Source: an uncultured Paenibacillaceae bacterium (lineage in GTDB: Bacteria; Bacillota; Bacilli; Aneurinibacillales; Aneurinibacillaceae). Taken from it: 53,808 bases of DNA. Both the position numbers and the translations under genes were made by a program. Under the pieces are notes generated by a model, which worked only from the letters and a program-made list of their open reading frames with translations, had not been told where the DNA came from and made no database searches. The stretch is taken from contig CALNBV010000272.1 in assembly GCA_937874515.1 (NCBI GenBank), forward strand, positions 1-53,808, read 5' to 3'. Shown here one piece after another: positions 41,677 to 50,956 of this stretch (the stretch's first letter is position 1; each line of letters begins with the position of its first letter).

Positions 41677-42170
41677 CATTCCTCCACTTCCTTTAACCTT
41701 GCATAGTGGGCAATCTGATTTCTCAATTCTATGGCCACTTCTTCGGGCAGGCCAGGAATGGCGTGGGAGGAACCCATGGTCTCCACAGAAACAGAGTACA
41801 GTCCGTATTTTCGCAGAATTGGCCCCTGCTCCATGGCCACAGACTGAATTTTTGTCATGGGCACCAATTGGTACACCTGTTTCACAACCCCTGATTTAAA
41901 TTGCAAAAACTCTTCATCTACATCATAACGCCAGTTTTTGTAAAGAATAAACGGACGAATGAAGGACCAAAGGCTCCCCCCTACCCCAAGCACGGTAATT
42001 CCAAGCAAAATCCAGCCAATCCATTCTTTCCATGAAAAAAGATAATCTAAGTAAAGGAGACTCCCCAGCATGATGAAGCCAATACCATTTTCAATACTTT
42101 CACTAATAAGCCATACTTTAATGACGTCCCTGGACAATTTCCTTACTGGTAAGTTGATTTGTTCATTCAT
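41676..42170 (-). CDS. ydbS: PH-domain membrane protein YdbS
   Basis: About 164 residues with two membrane segments (IGFIMLGSLLYLDYLFSW and GWILLGITVLGVGGSLW) and one bPH2 domain (EEFLQFKSGVVKQVYQLVPM, KIQSVAMEQGPILRKYGL, VSVETMGSSHAIPGL). It forms the usual pair with YdbT. The ATG at 42170 lies behind GAGG and overlaps the ABC ATPase gene end. Confidence 0.88.
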   Translation of the reverse strand: MNEQINLPVRKLSRDVIKVWLISESIENGIGFIMLGSLLYLDYLFSWKEWIGWILLGITVLGVGGSLWSFIRPFILYKNWRYDVDEEFLQFKSGVVKQVYQLVPMTKIQSVAMEQGPILRKYGLYSVSVETMGSSHAIPGLPEEVAIELRNQIAHYARLKEVEE

Positions 42171-42174
42171 CGTT

Positions 42175-43083
42175 TTAATCCTCATCTAAGAAAATTTCTT
42201 CTAAAGTGGGTTCTTTCACTTCAACACGATATATATCTGTTTTACATCGATTAAACCCTCGTATCATCTCCGCAATCTTCTTCTCATCATCAATGGTAAT
42301 TGAAAGATTGGTATCTTCTATTACTAAATCCCTACCAACGGATTCTAGCCATTGATATAATGTCCTCTGTTCACCTGTAGGAATGGTGGAATGCTTCAGT
42401 TGGACTGTCATGGTAGATCGATAAAAGGCTCTCAGTTCATCCATGGTTCCGATTTTGACAATCTGCCCTTCTTTCATAATGCCAATGCGAGTACATAATT
42501 TCTCTACTTCAGCAAGATTATGGGATGTCATGAAAATGGTTTTTCCCCTTTTTTGCAACGCCTTAATCAATGTATGAATTTGTAGCACCGATTCTGCATC
42601 CAGACCAGAGGTGGGCTCATCAAGGAAAATCAGTTCTGGGTCATGGATGATGGCCTGGGCAATGCCTAGCTTCTTTTTCATGCCAAAGGAATATTTCCCT
42701 GCCTTTTTATGTACATGAGATTCAAGGCCTACTAATTTTAGCACCTGTAAACACTGCTCTTTCGTTACTTTCTTCCCAGAAAGGGCTGATAGAAATTTCA
42801 AATGGTCCACTGCAGTTAATGAGCCGTAAAGAGTGGAGTAATCAGGCATGACCCCAATCCGCTTCTTTACTTGATCATTAGGCCCTTTCACACCTAAAAG
42901 AGAGTAATCACCAGAGGTAGGTGGAATAATGCCTGTTAACATATTAATGAAGGTGGATTTCCCCGCACCGTTTCGTCCCAGGAATCCAAAGATTTCTCCC
43001 TGTTCCACGGTGAGGTCAATTCCCTTAACTACCGGGACACCTCCATAGGATTTATTTAATTCCTTTGTCTCGATGGCCACCAT
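42175..43083 (-). CDS. ABC transporter ATP-binding protein upstream of ydbST
   Basis: The 302-residue ATPase shows Walker A FGFLGRNGAGKSTF, signature KYSFGMKKKLGIAQAI, Walker B LIFLDEPTSGLD, switch histidine MTSHNLAEVEK and a C-terminal regulatory extension. It belongs to the ABC-2 exporter group. Its ATG shares one base with the stop of the permease gene (TAATG), so translation is coupled. Confidence 0.92.
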   Translation of the reverse strand: MVAIETKELNKSYGGVPVVKGIDLTVEQGEIFGFLGRNGAGKSTFINMLTGIIPPTSGDYSLLGVKGPNDQVKKRIGVMPDYSTLYGSLTAVDHLKFLSALSGKKVTKEQCLQVLKLVGLESHVHKKAGKYSFGMKKKLGIAQAIIHDPELIFLDEPTSGLDAESVLQIHTLIKALQKRGKTIFMTSHNLAEVEKLCTRIGIMKEGQIVKIGTMDELRAFYRSTMTVQLKHSTIPTGEQRTLYQWLESVGRDLVIEDTNLSITIDDEKKIAEMIRGFNRCKTDIYRVEVKEPTLEEIFLDED

Positions 43084-43778
43084 TAGCACTCCCTCCTTTG
43101 GAAAATAAGGTTAGCAATGACAATCATGATTCCTGCCATTAATAAAATCAGCAAAAAAGTAGCATCCTCTCTACTTAAATAGTAGTAAGGGGTCAAAAAC
43201 TTGATCCAACTCACCCATGCATTTTGTGTAAACTCAATCCAAAACCCAAATATAGGTGCAGCAATTCCCAGGATGACTCCAAGAAACATGGTAACTCCGG
43301 GCCTGGAAATAAGAACAGAAAGAAGAATGGTTAAGGCTATTTGAAAGGTTAATAAACTCATAGTCTGCGAAAATATAAACACATCAAACTTCTTGGAAAA
43401 AATGCTAGTCAATAAAAAAGCGATGGTTACACAGACAAACCAAAAAAGCCAGATACCAAAAAACTTCCCCAGAATAATCGAAGCCCTCGATGTTCTTGTC
43501 ACTAAAAATCGGGAGGTCCGTTCATGGGTCTCCCTGTTTATGCTATCGTGGGATAAACCCATCACAAACAATTGGCCAAAAAGCAAGATTAAAACTAATA
43601 GACCAAAGAGGTGGATGTCCTCCGCTTCCTTAGGGGTAAACTCCATACTCGCATCTAATAGAAAAAAATTAGAAAACTTGGCTGAATAATAAGCAGTCAC
43701 TAATAAAATAGCGACAATAATAATAGATTTAATTCCCTTAAATAAGTTAATGAATTCCCTTTGTGCAATGACTCCCAT
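43083..43778 (-). CDS. ABC-2 type permease
   Basis: The protein of about 231 residues has six membrane segments. The cytosolic loop HDSINRETHERTSRFLVTRTSRASIILGKFFGIW is the classic ABC-2 coupling region. The ATG at 43778 has GGGGTAATAAGG upstream. It heads the operon with ATPase, ydbS and ydbT. The promoter carries the TTAAG array next to the divergent response regulator gene, so induction by that system is likely. Confidence 0.85.
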   Translation of the reverse strand: MGVIAQREFINLFKGIKSIIIVAILLVTAYYSAKFSNFFLLDASMEFTPKEAEDIHLFGLLVLILLFGQLFVMGLSHDSINRETHERTSRFLVTRTSRASIILGKFFGIWLFWFVCVTIAFLLTSIFSKKFDVFIFSQTMSLLTFQIALTILLSVLISRPGVTMFLGVILGIAAPIFGFWIEFTQNAWVSWIKFLTPYYYLSREDATFLLILLMAGIMIVIANLIFQRREC

Positions 43779-43813
43779 CCTTATTACCCCTTTTCTCTCC
43801 ATTATTTATCTCT

Positions 43814-43867
43814 ATTATAAATTTTCTATCTTAACCCATTGAAACCATTACCTTAAATTTTCCTTAA
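43814..43867 (-). promoter_or_regulatory. TTAAG-array promoter between the ABC operon and the response regulator gene
   Basis: On the minus strand: TTAAG (43867-43863), six bases, TTAAG (43856-43852), 17 bases, TTAAG (43834-43830), ten bases, TATAAT (43819-43814). The last TTAAG takes the place of a -35 element, and no TTGACA is present. The array also lies upstream of the response regulator start at 43934, allowing autoregulation. Confidence 0.7.
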
Positions 43868-43933
43868 TTCATCATTTATTACCAATGGAAATGATATGAT
43901 ATTTTTAAAGATTGATAGAATAGGAGTTTTCAC

Positions 43934-44656
43934 ATGCAAGATGCACAAATACTCATCGTTGACGATGAAGAAGCCATTTTACATATGCTAAATACCATTT
44001 TACATAAAGAAGGATTTAAACAGATTGATACTGCTTGTACAGGGGAAGATGCTCTTACCTTATGCCAGACCAAAAAGTATGATTTGATCCTTTTAGATGT
44101 AATGCTCCCTAATCGCAGTGGGTTTGAAGTTTGCCCACTTATTCGGCAAACGACCAATGCCCCTATTTTCTTTTTGACGGCCCGTTCCACAGATTTAGAT
44201 AAGTTATCTGGCTTTGCCTTAGGTGCTGACGATTATATTACAAAACCTTTTAATCCACTGGAAGTTGTAGCGAGAATTAAAGCCCACTTACGGCGCCATA
44301 GGCAAAAAAGCATCCCTGTACAACCTGCCCAAAAGGTGTACAACTATAAAGATATTGAGGTAAATTCTCTTTCCGGTGAAGTAAAGGTCAAAGGAAAAGT
44401 GGTAGAATTGCCGGCCCAAGTGTACCAACTCCTCCTTTTCTTCTGCAAACATCCAAATCAACTTTTCAGCAAAGGCCAGTTGTATGAAAAAGTGTGGGGA
44501 GAAGAATTTTTTGGTGAGGATAATACAGTGATGGTCCATATTCGCAAGCTGCGGGAGAAAATCGAGGACAATCCAGGACAGCCTCGCCATCTTGTAACCA
44601 TTAGAGGGCTTGGCTATAAATTTGTATCCAATGGTGGCAACCATGAACATTCATAA
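43934..44656 (+). CDS. OmpR/PhoB-family response regulator
   Basis: The 240-residue protein has a receiver domain (acidic VDDEE at 9-13, phospho-acceptor Asp in LILLDVMLP, TAR and the KPF lysine) and a winged-helix DNA-binding domain ending GRPRHLVTIRGLGYKF-like (GQPRHLVTIRGLGYKFV). Family members bind direct repeats spaced about 11 bases, which fits the TTAAG-N6-TTAAG units in the adjacent promoter. TAGGAG precedes the ATG at 43934. The kinase gene overlaps its end. Confidence 0.95.
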   Translation: MQDAQILIVDDEEAILHMLNTILHKEGFKQIDTACTGEDALTLCQTKKYDLILLDVMLPNRSGFEVCPLIRQTTNAPIFFLTARSTDLDKLSGFALGADDYITKPFNPLEVVARIKAHLRRHRQKSIPVQPAQKVYNYKDIEVNSLSGEVKVKGKVVELPAQVYQLLLFFCKHPNQLFSKGQLYEKVWGEEFFGEDNTVMVHIRKLREKIEDNPGQPRHLVTIRGLGYKFVSNGGNHEHS

Positions 44657-46369
44657 ACGATTTGTGGTACAGTTTTTTATCCAGTTGTTTTTTTTGTTTC
44701 TTATTTTCACCGTTATTCTTGTAAGCTTTTCAGCTATGATTGGCTACTCTTTGATGAACGAGGAAATGGCAACAGATTTAAGAAAAGCGGACAACTCTTT
44801 TTTTACGGATTTCATTACGGTCCAAAATGGAAAAGGATCCTTCTCTGAAGAATTAAAGGAAGTGGCAAAAAAGCAGGATGGTTCTCTCCTTCTTCTTACA
44901 ACCAAAGGGGATGTCATCGCTACTTATAATTCCCGGTCAGATGTTCCCGCCCATTTTCCCCAAAACCAATTGGCTGCCCTATTGTTACCAGGAGATTATG
45001 CCCCTATTAAATATAAGCAATGGACATTAGAAGACATTGGTGGCCAACCCTACTTGCTTTTATTTGGGAAAAAGAATCAGGCAAACATCCTACTAGGCGA
45101 AATTAAAGCCGGGGTGGACTGGGAAAATTCCCAACTCCATCTATCTGCCCCAACCCGACAAAAAATAGAAAAAGAAAAGGCATGGGTCCATTTCATCAAT
45201 TCCACTGGGAAGATTGTAGATCAGTATGGCAAAAGTTCTGATAAGACCTCTTATTCCCATCAAAACCTGGTCACCTTAGCAAATAATAACGAGGATTCTA
45301 TCTCCCTTTATTTTGATAAAAAAACGAAACAGGGGCTTATTGTAGGTGTGAATCAATCTATTCCAATCATTAGTGCAAAAGCCTTTATAGACGAAAAAAT
45401 AAGCAATGGTTTTTTAATGGTTATTGTTTTTTTATGTCTTCTATTATTACTAGGTTCTTTTTGGTATGCAACTAAATTTGGAGCTCCACTTATTACCATG
45501 ATGAAGTGGATTGAGAATTTAGGAAAGGGTGTATATGAACAGCCTCTGGATCTTCATCGGCGCCCAATGATGGTAAATAAAAAAGGGAAACTAAAAAGAT
45601 CCTATGGTTTATACAAAGATCTTATTGGTACTCTCTCTCAATTAACAGAGAGCCTAAAAGAAAACGAAATACACCGGAAAAAGGGGATTCAAACCCGTGA
45701 AGAATGGATTAGTGGGATTTCCCATGACTTAAAAACCCCCCTTTCATCCATCTCAGGGTATGCCCAAATGCTAGAAGCAGACACCTATTCCTGGTCAGAG
45801 AAGGAAACGAGAGAATTTGGGAAAGTCATTGCGGAAAAATCAACGTATATGATGGAACTCCTTGAGGATTTAACCTTAACCTATCGTTTAAGAAATAATG
45901 GGCTACCCATTACAAAAGAGAAAGTGGATATGAATGAATTCATTCGCCGAACCATCATCCATTTCATCAATAATCCAGCCACCAGGGAGAAAGAGTTCGT
46001 CTTCCAGCCCTATGCTGACACACTTTTTGCCTCTGTGGATCCTAAATGGTTTCAACGGATTCTAGATAACCTGATCTCCAATGCCATAAAATATAATCCC
46101 CCTGGCACCAAAATCAAGGTATCCATTTCACCATTGAACAACATCTCATTGTGATTACCATTAAAGATGATGGAATTGGGATGGACAAGGAAACCCTTGG
46201 TAAACTCTTTCAACGTTACTACCGGGGAACCAATACGAAGGAATCTGGAAGTGGAACAGGGCTTGGCATGGCCATCACAAAACAATTGATTCAGCTTCAT
46301 GATGGATCCATTAATGTAAAAAGTGAACCTGAAAAGGGGACAATCCTACGAATTATTCTTCCAATATGA
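44643..46369 (+). pseudogene. Sensor histidine kinase, frameshifted before the ATP-binding core
   Basis: The first frame (44643-46154) encodes two membrane segments with an extracellular domain between (about residues 10-35 and 260-280), HAMP-like linker, H-box GISHDLKTPLSSI and N-box DNLISNAIKYNPPG, then stops after SPLNNISL. The second frame (to 46369) continues with TIEQHLIVITIKDDGIGMDK, GSGTGLGMAI and the C-terminal end. The join is at about 46120-46130, where one base is missing (VSIS then TIEQ). Without correction the product lacks the G boxes and cannot bind ATP. It could also be an assembly error. Confidence 0.85.
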
Positions 46370-46395
46370 TACAGGGGGGATTTACCCCCTGTGGC

Positions 46396-47241
46396 TTAAA
46401 ACTCCTCGTAAGTAGCGGGGTCTTGATTGTTAATTCTTCCATCGGGGCGCGTTAATCCTGAAATCATGTTCATTTCTGTTTCATTAAGGGAAAAATCAAA
46501 AATTGATATATTTTCAAGTTGACGTACTGGAGACGAAGATTTAGGAATAGACACCGCCCCAATTTGATAATGCCAGCGTAAAATCACCTGTGATATGGTT
46601 TTATTATGACCCTCAGCAATCTGTTGAATGGTGTCATTTTGCAGAAGTTCATTAGCCCGGGCTAAAGGACTCCAGGATTGTGTCGTAATACTTGCCTTTT
46701 CATTCCATTTTCTCTGCTCAGCTTGATTGAAAAATGGATGTAATTCGATCTGGTTGATACTAGGTATAACCCCTGTTTCCTTTTCCAAGCGCTCAATATG
46801 TTCAGGAAGGAAATTGCAAACCCCAATAGAACGAATAAGGCCCCACTTTTTGGCATCAATTAATGCCTGCCAGGCTTCTACGTATTCATCCTGTCTGGGA
46901 AGTGGCCAATGAATGAGATATAAATCATAATAATCCAGACCTGCCCGATATAAGGATTCTTGAATGGTATAAACTGCTTTGTCATAGGTTTGATAGCGGC
47001 CGGGCAATTTGGATGTAATTCTTAATTCTCCCCTGGGAATCGCACTTCTTCTAACAGCTTCCCCTACAGTTCCTTCATTTTCATAATTATAAGCTGAATC
47101 AATAAGTCGATACCCCATATTCATTGCATTTTGAATGGCATTGACCCCTTCATTCCCCTTCAGTGTATATGTACCCAACCCTATAACTGGTATAGTCAGA
47201 CCATCGTTCAATGTGATTTCTGGGATCACCCTTTTACTCAT
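46396..47241 (-). CDS. Aldo/keto reductase
   Basis: The 281-residue NADPH-dependent reductase has the AKR TIM-barrel motifs: GLGTYTLKG, YRLIDSAYNYENE (catalytic Asp and Tyr), ITSKLPG (Lys), LIHWPLP (His) and SIGVCNF, then ISQVILRWHYQ and IPKSSSPVRQLENISIFDF. It is close to the YvgN/YtbE (AKR5) group, which detoxifies aldehydes such as methylglyoxal. The ATG at 47241 has GAGGAG upstream. A hairpin with five G-C pairs (46370-46393) separates it from the kinase gene. Confidence 0.93.
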   Translation of the reverse strand: MSKRVIPEITLNDGLTIPVIGLGTYTLKGNEGVNAIQNAMNMGYRLIDSAYNYENEGTVGEAVRRSAIPRGELRITSKLPGRYQTYDKAVYTIQESLYRAGLDYYDLYLIHWPLPRQDEYVEAWQALIDAKKWGLIRSIGVCNFLPEHIERLEKETGVIPSINQIELHPFFNQAEQRKWNEKASITTQSWSPLARANELLQNDTIQQIAEGHNKTISQVILRWHYQIGAVSIPKSSSPVRQLENISIFDFSLNETEMNMISGLTRPDGRINNQDPATYEEF

Positions 47242-47468
47242 CTCTAACACTCCTCAGTCGTGAAGTTTTTTCATGTCCAAATTAAGTTAATATACTTTCA
47301 TTTTACAGTCAACCTATTTTACTGAAATTTATGTTAATTCGGAATAGGGTGAATGGTTGAATTTATATATTACAAAAAGGTATCAATTTAATGATAATTA
47401 TAAATTAGACATTATCATACAATGCCACGTACACTTATAAACAAAGGAAACTTTAAAGGGAGATTAAC

Positions 47469-48800
47469 ATGAGAAGTTATTTAATTTTAGGAATGTGTAT
47501 ATTGTTTCTATTTCAATATTTTGTACAAATAGATTGGCTACAAGTTGTGGTTGTATCGTTATCTCTGGTAGCCTTCCTATTCAGTGCCAGGCATGCCAGT
47601 CCAATGATTCGTTTACTTGGAATCATCATGATGAGTGCAGGAATGGTAATCCAATGGAACAAAGGAACCGGGATCAATGGAATTGGTGATGGGATTTTCT
47701 TAACCCTTCCCCTGATAAGCCTCATCGTATTAGTACCCCTTATTTCCATCCCCTTAAAGCACGGGGGTTGGTTTCGTTCCATTTCCCTTTTCCTGCATAA
47801 TTTAATGCACCAGCCTCGCAAGTTATACGCAGGGATTACAGGAACACTCTTTTTAGTGACTCCAATCTTAAACCTGGGGTCCATCCGGATTATGAATGAT
47901 TTTCTTGAGGACCTTAAGCTTCCTTCAACCTTGTCGGCAAAGGGCTATATCGTGGGATTTTCAACGGCTACCATATGGTCACCTTATTTTGCATCGGTTT
48001 CATTAATACTTTACTACTTAAATGTCCCATTCAAAGAATTTCTCTTCTATGGATTTGGCTTCTCCTTATTCATGTTGTTAACGGGCAATGTAATGTTTTA
48101 CTTCTGGGAGAAACGGCATCCTTTGCAAATCGCCCATTCCTCTAAGGTTCCATTGGAAAAGGAACAACGCAGTCACCTATTCAAGCTAGTCCTATTTGTA
48201 ACTTCTTTAATGAGTACCTGTCTCCTCATCGAACATATAACAGGTTGGTCCATGATTGTCATCGTTTGTTTGATGTCTCTCCTTATCCCTTTTCTCTTTG
48301 GGCTATTTTCAAGGGTCTGGAAAGGAATGCTTCCTTTTTTAAAAGACTACCGGGATCGTACTGTTTCAATGGTAAACAATGAAATCGTGCTCTTCATGAG
48401 TGCAGGAATGTTAGCCTTCGCTTTGAAAGGTACAGAGGCAATGAATGGGGTTAGTCTATTCCTTAATGGTTTAGCGAGCCAATCCTTTTTCCTCGTAGCT
48501 GCTGCAATTATCCTTATAGTTTTTTCTCTCACATATGTGGGCATTCACCAAATTGCCGTCGTCGGTGCCTTGGCCATGCAATTGAACGGACCAGACCTGG
48601 GAATGAGCAACAATGCTTTAGCGATGATTTTATTGCTTTCCTGGGCTATTTCAACTGCGGTAAGCCCCTTCTCCGGCCTGAATCTCATGGTAAGCCGTTT
48701 TGTCCGTTTATCAGGAAATCAGGTTGGCCTTCGTATGAATGGTATCTATTTGCTAGCTATTACCTTTATTGGAATCGCGATTATTTCCTTCATTCAATAA
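47469..48800 (+). CDS. Unknown polytopic membrane transporter-like protein
   Basis: The 443-residue protein has about twelve membrane segments in two halves, each with a re-entrant-like element (TPILNLGSIRI and STATIWSPYFASV in the first; THQIAVVGALAM-like VGIHQIAVVGALA and STAVSPFSGLNLMVSRF in the second). This organisation is typical of the ion transporter superfamily (DASS, ArsB, CitM), but I cannot assign a member. The AAAGGGAGATT site precedes ATG 47469. A TGATAAT-N12-ATTATCA inverted repeat lies at 47392-47417. Substrate unknown. Confidence 0.6.
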   Translation: MRSYLILGMCILFLFQYFVQIDWLQVVVVSLSLVAFLFSARHASPMIRLLGIIMMSAGMVIQWNKGTGINGIGDGIFLTLPLISLIVLVPLISIPLKHGGWFRSISLFLHNLMHQPRKLYAGITGTLFLVTPILNLGSIRIMNDFLEDLKLPSTLSAKGYIVGFSTATIWSPYFASVSLILYYLNVPFKEFLFYGFGFSLFMLLTGNVMFYFWEKRHPLQIAHSSKVPLEKEQRSHLFKLVLFVTSLMSTCLLIEHITGWSMIVIVCLMSLLIPFLFGLFSRVWKGMLPFLKDYRDRTVSMVNNEIVLFMSAGMLAFALKGTEAMNGVSLFLNGLASQSFFLVAAAIILIVFSLTYVGIHQIAVVGALAMQLNGPDLGMSNNALAMILLLSWAISTAVSPFSGLNLMVSRFVRLSGNQVGLRMNGIYLLAITFIGIAIISFIQ

Positions 48801-48808
48801 AGTCACTA

Positions 48809-49315
48809 TTATTTAATTTTACTTTGTTGTATTAGTGCTAAAGCAATAGGAATGCCCACACTAAAAAGAAAGATTGGCAAAAACCATACACCAAAACCAT
48901 GGCCCCAACCTAAAGCAATGGAAACTGATTCAAATAATATGAGAGCAAAAATGATCTGGCTACTATTTTTCAATTGATTAAGAAGCTTACGGCTATTCAC
49001 ATAAAAATAGTGTGCGTTTCTTTCATTTAATCTTTGCGGATAATTATGTACTTCGGGGAATTTCTCCAATACTCCCAAACCTATTAGAATCGTTGCACCT
49101 ATAGCAGGTAAAAGAATTAGCTCCCACTTTTCTCCCCAACGGTCTACCTCGCCCATGGCATTGTAATGGCCCGGCACTTTGTCCGGAATGTCATTCCAAA
49201 TTAAAAGCAAGAAAACAATGGAGCCCAGGAAGGTCATTAAGCCAATACTATCCAAGATCCATTCGCTCTTTGTCTTTGGAATGACTATTTTTGGACCCTT
49301 AGAATGATTTGACAT
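48809..49315 (-). CDS. DUF1648 membrane protein
   Basis: The 168-residue protein has four membrane segments and the DUF1648 hallmark IPDKVPGHYNAMGEVDRWG at residues 48-66. Function is unknown; relatives include SdpI-like proteins. Its ATG directly follows the stop of the cobalt/nickel ATPase gene, so it is part of that operon. Confidence 0.82.
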   Translation of the reverse strand: MSNHSKGPKIVIPKTKSEWILDSIGLMTFLGSIVFLLLIWNDIPDKVPGHYNAMGEVDRWGEKWELILLPAIGATILIGLGVLEKFPEVHNYPQRLNERNAHYFYVNSRKLLNQLKNSSQIIFALILFESVSIALGWGHGFGVWFLPIFLFSVGIPIALALIQQSKIK

Positions 49316-50107
49316 TTAACCATTTACCCCTCTTAGCTTTATTTTTTCATGAACTTTCCTGGAGCTGCATACAGGACAATTTTGCAGGGAAAGGGGAAGT
49401 TCCAATCCACAGCTGTCCAGCAATTCTTCATTGGCCAAGATATCCATTGTGGGCCCATCTGCCGCAACTTCCCCTTCTTTGATGACAATCACCCGGGAAC
49501 AGGTTTCCCATACCATATCCAAATCGTGGCTTGTAATTATTTTCGTATGGTTGAAGCTATTTAACAACCCTATTAATCTACGTCTTGATTTCGGATCCAG
49601 CGCTGCAGTAGGCTCATCCATAATCAAAACATCTGGGTTCATAGATAACACGGAAGCAATGGCAGCCGCCCGCTTTTCTCCCCCAGATAATTTAAAGGGT
49701 GCCCTATCTTTCAAATGAGGGATTCCTACCAGATCCAATGCCCTGATTACTCGACTGTCCACTTCCTTTTCATCAAGCTGGTAATTTCTCGGTCCAAAGG
49801 CCACATCATCATAGACGGTCATCATAAACAGCTGATCATCTGGATCTTGAAAAACCATTCCTAAGCGCTGTCGAATAAGGGGTAGCGTTTTTTTTGTAAC
49901 CTCCACATCCCCAACGAACACATTACCCCCATCAGGAAAATGGATCCCCAGCAATAACATTAACAGGGTAGATTTACCTGCACCATTGGAACCAATCACC
50001 CCCACAGACTCACCCTGTTCAATGGTAAAAGAAATGTTCTTTACCCCTTCATGGCCATCAGGATAGGAAAAATGCAGCTCTTTCACTTCAAGGATCGGAT
50101 GTTCCAA
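49316..50107 (-). CDS. cbiO: Cobalt/nickel ECF transporter ATPase
   Basis: The 263-residue ATPase has Walker A GVIGSNGAGKSTL, a Q-loop GMVFQDPDDQLF, signature KLSGGEKRAAAIA, Walker B VLIMDEPTAALDP and switch histidine TSHDLDMV. FQDPDDQLF is typical of CbiO/NikO. The C-terminus carries CPVCSSRK, a CxxC pair not usual in CbiO that might bind metal. It is transcribed after cbiQ and before the DUF1648 gene. Confidence 0.9.
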   Translation of the reverse strand: MEHPILEVKELHFSYPDGHEGVKNISFTIEQGESVGVIGSNGAGKSTLLMLLLGIHFPDGGNVFVGDVEVTKKTLPLIRQRLGMVFQDPDDQLFMMTVYDDVAFGPRNYQLDEKEVDSRVIRALDLVGIPHLKDRAPFKLSGGEKRAAAIASVLSMNPDVLIMDEPTAALDPKSRRRLIGLLNSFNHTKIITSHDLDMVWETCSRVIVIKEGEVAADGPTMDILANEELLDSCGLELPLSLQNCPVCSSRKVHEKIKLRGVNG

Positions 50108-50109
50108 CT

Positions 50110-50922
50110 TTATTCACCCCCCATGGAAAATATCAATGCTTCTATTAACAAGGGTAGATCATACAATCTGGCCAGCATAAAAAGCAAGGACCAGCTTAGG
50201 AAATACGCAATATCTTTACCTTTTAATTTAGAAATGTTGCCTCTATGGTACTCCCCAGAAAAGCCTCTGGCATTCATGGACTCATATACCCGTGATCCTC
50301 TGTCATAAGTTCTAAGTAATAATTGTCCCACAAAAGAACCCCAAACCCGGGGATGAATTCCCTTTTGTCCTGGAGCTCTCAAGGAATACGCCCTGACCAT
50401 GCGGGATAGTTCTTCTATTAAAACAGATATATATCGGTAGGTTAACAAAAGCTGTAATACAAAAATCTTGGGAACTTTGAGCATTCTTAAAGCAGCAGCC
50501 AACTGGTTCATTCCTGTTGTGGCAATGAGCATAAGGCTAACCGCGACAGTTAATGCACTTTTTAATAAAAGAGATACAAAGGTAAACCACCCTTGAGAAA
50601 TAGATGTACCAAAAACCACTACAGTTTGAACCTCAAAGAATGGGTTTAGAATTCCAATCCCAATGATAAAGGGAGTAACCAGAACCATTCTATTTAAAAT
50701 TGGAACCACCGGAATCTCTGCGAAAACCATAATTAGCACCGGATATAAAAAGAAAGGCAAAAGGTTGCTGATTTCATTCTTTCCAAAGGAAACAACCACA
50801 GTTAAATAAACAACTGTGGTTAATAACTTGATGAGAGGATGGATTCTGTGTATCGAGGTTTCTTTCATGGCTAAATCATCAAGAACCCCCATGTTAAAAA
50901 GTACATTTTTGATTGTAGCCAT
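50110..50922 (-). CDS. cbiQ: Cobalt/nickel ECF transporter T component
   Basis: The 270-residue membrane protein has about six segments and the two Ala-Arg-Gly-type coupling motifs of EcfT/CbiQ: SLRAPGQ (residues about 183-189) and MNARGFSGE (about 217-225). It couples the metal-binding unit to the ATPase. It is three bases upstream of cbiO and about 35 bases after the CbiM gene. Confidence 0.9.
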   Translation of the reverse strand: MATIKNVLFNMGVLDDLAMKETSIHRIHPLIKLLTTVVYLTVVVSFGKNEISNLLPFFLYPVLIMVFAEIPVVPILNRMVLVTPFIIGIGILNPFFEVQTVVVFGTSISQGWFTFVSLLLKSALTVAVSLMLIATTGMNQLAAALRMLKVPKIFVLQLLLTYRYISVLIEELSRMVRAYSLRAPGQKGIHPRVWGSFVGQLLLRTYDRGSRVYESMNARGFSGEYHRGNISKLKGKDIAYFLSWSLLFMLARLYDLPLLIEALIFSMGGE

Positions 50923-50956
50923 GTTCAGTGTCCCCCACCAGCTTTAAGTTATTTTT

